DNA of 6,723 nt from Leptolyngbyaceae cyanobacterium CSSed165cm_216 (lineage in GTDB: Bacteria; Cyanobacteriota; Cyanobacteriia; Phormidesmidales; Phormidesmidaceae): the NCBI GenBank assembly GCA_007135385.1, contig SLIY01000005.1:1-6723 (forward strand), read 5' to 3'. Of the stretch, positions 5,661-6,723 are shown piece by piece. The translations under genes and the position numbers were made by a program. Numbering within the stretch: the stretch's first letter is position 1; every line of letters begins with the position of its first letter. The notes beneath the pieces were generated by a model, which had not been told where the DNA came from, made no database searches, and saw only the letters and a list, made by a program, of their open reading frames with translations.

Positions 5661-6527
5661 ATGACCTATCTAAAGTTGTTGATCACCATGGCGCTGTGGG
5701 GCGGCACCTTCATCGCTGGGCGGCTGGTGGTGCAAGATGTGGGCCCGTTTGCGGCGGCCTTTTGCCGTTTTGCGATCGCGTCTGTGAGTTTGGTGCTGTT
5801 GACCTATGGGATAGAAGGTACCCTGCCCTGGCCACCCAGGCGATTATGGCTACCCATTGCGCTGCTGGGGTTGACGGGTATTTTTGCTTACAACGTATTC
5901 TTCTTTTCGGGCCTCAAAACCGTAGAGGCTGGACGAGCTGCGCTAATTATTGCCCTGAATCCAGTGGCGATCGCCCTGGGGGCGGCCTTGGTTTTCAAAG
6001 ACCCCCTGAACCGCACCAGGCTGCTAGGCATCAGCCTCTCGCTGTTGGGGGCAGCGGTGGTCATCAGTGGCGGCAACCCCATGGACCTGCTACGGGGAAA
6101 TGTGGGGGTCGGCGAACTGCTGTTGTTGGGCTGCGTCGTCAGCTGGATGAGTTATACCCTTCTGGGCAAAGTGGTGATGGCAGAGCTTTCCCCCTTTGCC
6201 ACCACCACTTACGCCTGTCTCACTGGGGCGGTGCTGTTGTTGGGACCCGCCTTAGCCGATGGACTCCCCGATCTGTTGTCAGGGTCAAGTGCTGTCACCT
6301 GGGGCGGCCTGATCTACCTGGGAGTGCTGGGGTCGGCAGTAGGGTTTAGCTGGTACTACGATGGGCTGCGCCAGCTTGGTCCAGCCCAAGCGGGGGTGTT
6401 TATTAATCTGGTGCCGGTCTTTGCGATCGCCCTGGCAGCCCTACTGCTCCAAGAAACCCTAAGCCCGTCTCTACTAATTGGAGGAAGTCTGGTAATCACG
6501 GGGGTAATCACCACAAACCGGGGTTAG
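5661..6527 (+). CDS. EamA/DMT-superfamily transporter
   Basis: This 288-residue inner-membrane protein has about ten hydrophobic segments in two tandem EamA domains (PF00892), roughly residues 5-136 and 150-284. That is the standard length and layout of drug/metabolite transporters such as RhaT- or YdcZ/RarD-like exporters. Typical elements are ALWGGTFIAGR (11-21), the Arg36 region FCRFAIASVSL, GLKTVEAGRAALI, LNPVAIALGA, SLLGAAVVISGG (127-138) and, in the second repeat, GVFINLVPVFAIALAALLLQET. Family members export amino acids, amines or other small metabolites, but the substrate cannot be predicted from sequence. The ATG has only a weak AGG-type ribosome site (TTAGGC, about 11 bases upstream) but precedes the first membrane helix correctly. 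It is divergent from the decarboxylase gene, and amine export is a possible link. No clear terminator follows. Confidence 0.92.
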   Translation: MTYLKLLITMALWGGTFIAGRLVVQDVGPFAAAFCRFAIASVSLVLLTYGIEGTLPWPPRRLWLPIALLGLTGIFAYNVFFFSGLKTVEAGRAALIIALNPVAIALGAALVFKDPLNRTRLLGISLSLLGAAVVISGGNPMDLLRGNVGVGELLLLGCVVSWMSYTLLGKVVMAELSPFATTTYACLTGAVLLLGPALADGLPDLLSGSSAVTWGGLIYLGVLGSAVGFSWYYDGLRQLGPAQAGVFINLVPVFAIALAALLLQETLSPSLLIGGSLVITGVITTNRG

Positions 6528-6723
6528 TAGGCTCATTACTCATTGACTGACAAAGGGCCGACAGTCTTAGTCCAGCCGGAAACATAATCGCTCTAGCGTA
6601 ACGCATCAGACCAGGCCCTGCAGTAGGTTGGGCGATCGCCACAACACCCCTTTCAGCCCTTTTTTGATAGCCACCGACTCCAGATTTTTATTGGCCAGAA
6701 ATAAATACAGCTACAGTTAAGAA
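6528..6723. other. Gene-free tail of the window
   Basis: These 196 bases hold no confident gene. They contain one HIP1 octamer (6632-6639), the short sequence GCGTAACGCA (6597-6606) resembling an arm of cyanobacterial repeat palindromes, and a weak stem GACTG/CAGTC (6545-6549, 6562-6566). A minus-strand open stretch of 34 codons (6606-6710), between an upstream TAG and a TGA, reads plausibly protein-like but lacks a start codon with support. It could be the remnant of a gene lying to the right. Confidence 0.4.

Noticed and set aside
5627..6349. A 240-codon plus-strand frame overlapping the EamA gene, starting upstream of it
   Set aside because: Its translation is rich in Trp, Cys, His, Arg and Gly with no recognisable domain. 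The overlapping frame gives a perfect ten-helix transporter, so this is a shadow frame.
6545..6566. Weak stem GACTG/CAGTC after the transporter as a terminator
   Set aside because: The stem is only 5 bp with a 12-base loop and no T tract.
1..6723. CRISPR arrays, tRNA or rRNA genes, riboswitches, phage or defence operons
   Set aside because: No direct-repeat/spacer pattern, no tRNA-like cloverleaf or rRNA sequence and no multi-gene defence cassette could be recognised in either strand.

Overview
The window looks like chromosomal DNA from a cyanobacterium. The octamer GCGATCGC (HIP1), a hallmark of many cyanobacterial genomes, occurs 13 times in 6.7 kb, in genes and spacers alike. The IlvC protein is of the short cyanobacterial type. 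The spacers carry cyanobacterial-style heptamer repeats and palindromes. The fairly GC-rich, repeat-bearing DNA would suit a Leptolyngbya-like filamentous lineage, but that placement is inference.

Layout, left to right. Positions 1-237 hold the broken 3' end of a BrnT-type toxin gene (82-213). Next, on the minus strand (238-1326), comes a two-domain protein with a nuclease-like N-terminal half and a DUF4268 C-terminal half. The divergent spacer (1327-1535) carries a 15-bp triple tandem repeat overlapping a probable ilvC promoter. ilvC (1536-2531) encodes ketol-acid reductoisomerase. It converges on a small DUF427 gene (2567-2854, minus), and the whole gap between them is a perfect 36-bp palindrome. 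The next spacer holds a 129-bp MITE-like element (2910-3038) with 15-bp terminal inverted repeats and a TCA duplication. A family 8 glycosyltransferase follows (3083-3925). It converges on a group II PLP-dependent decarboxylase (4096-5535, minus, TTG start) across a spacer with a long hairpin and an AATCCAA heptamer array. A divergent EamA/DMT-family transporter (5661-6527) follows, and the last 196 bases hold no confident gene.

The genes do not form one operon. Neighbours are divergent or convergent and appear to be single transcription units. ilvC is housekeeping (branched-chain amino acid synthesis). The decarboxylase and transporter share a 125-bp divergent spacer and could act together (amine made, then exported), but the sequence does not prove this. 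I found no convincing undescribed multi-gene system. The points most worth a second look are the catalytically degenerate nuclease-like fold of the DUF4268 protein, the 36-bp palindrome, the MITE, the promoter-overlapping repeat at ilvC and the BrnT remnant.
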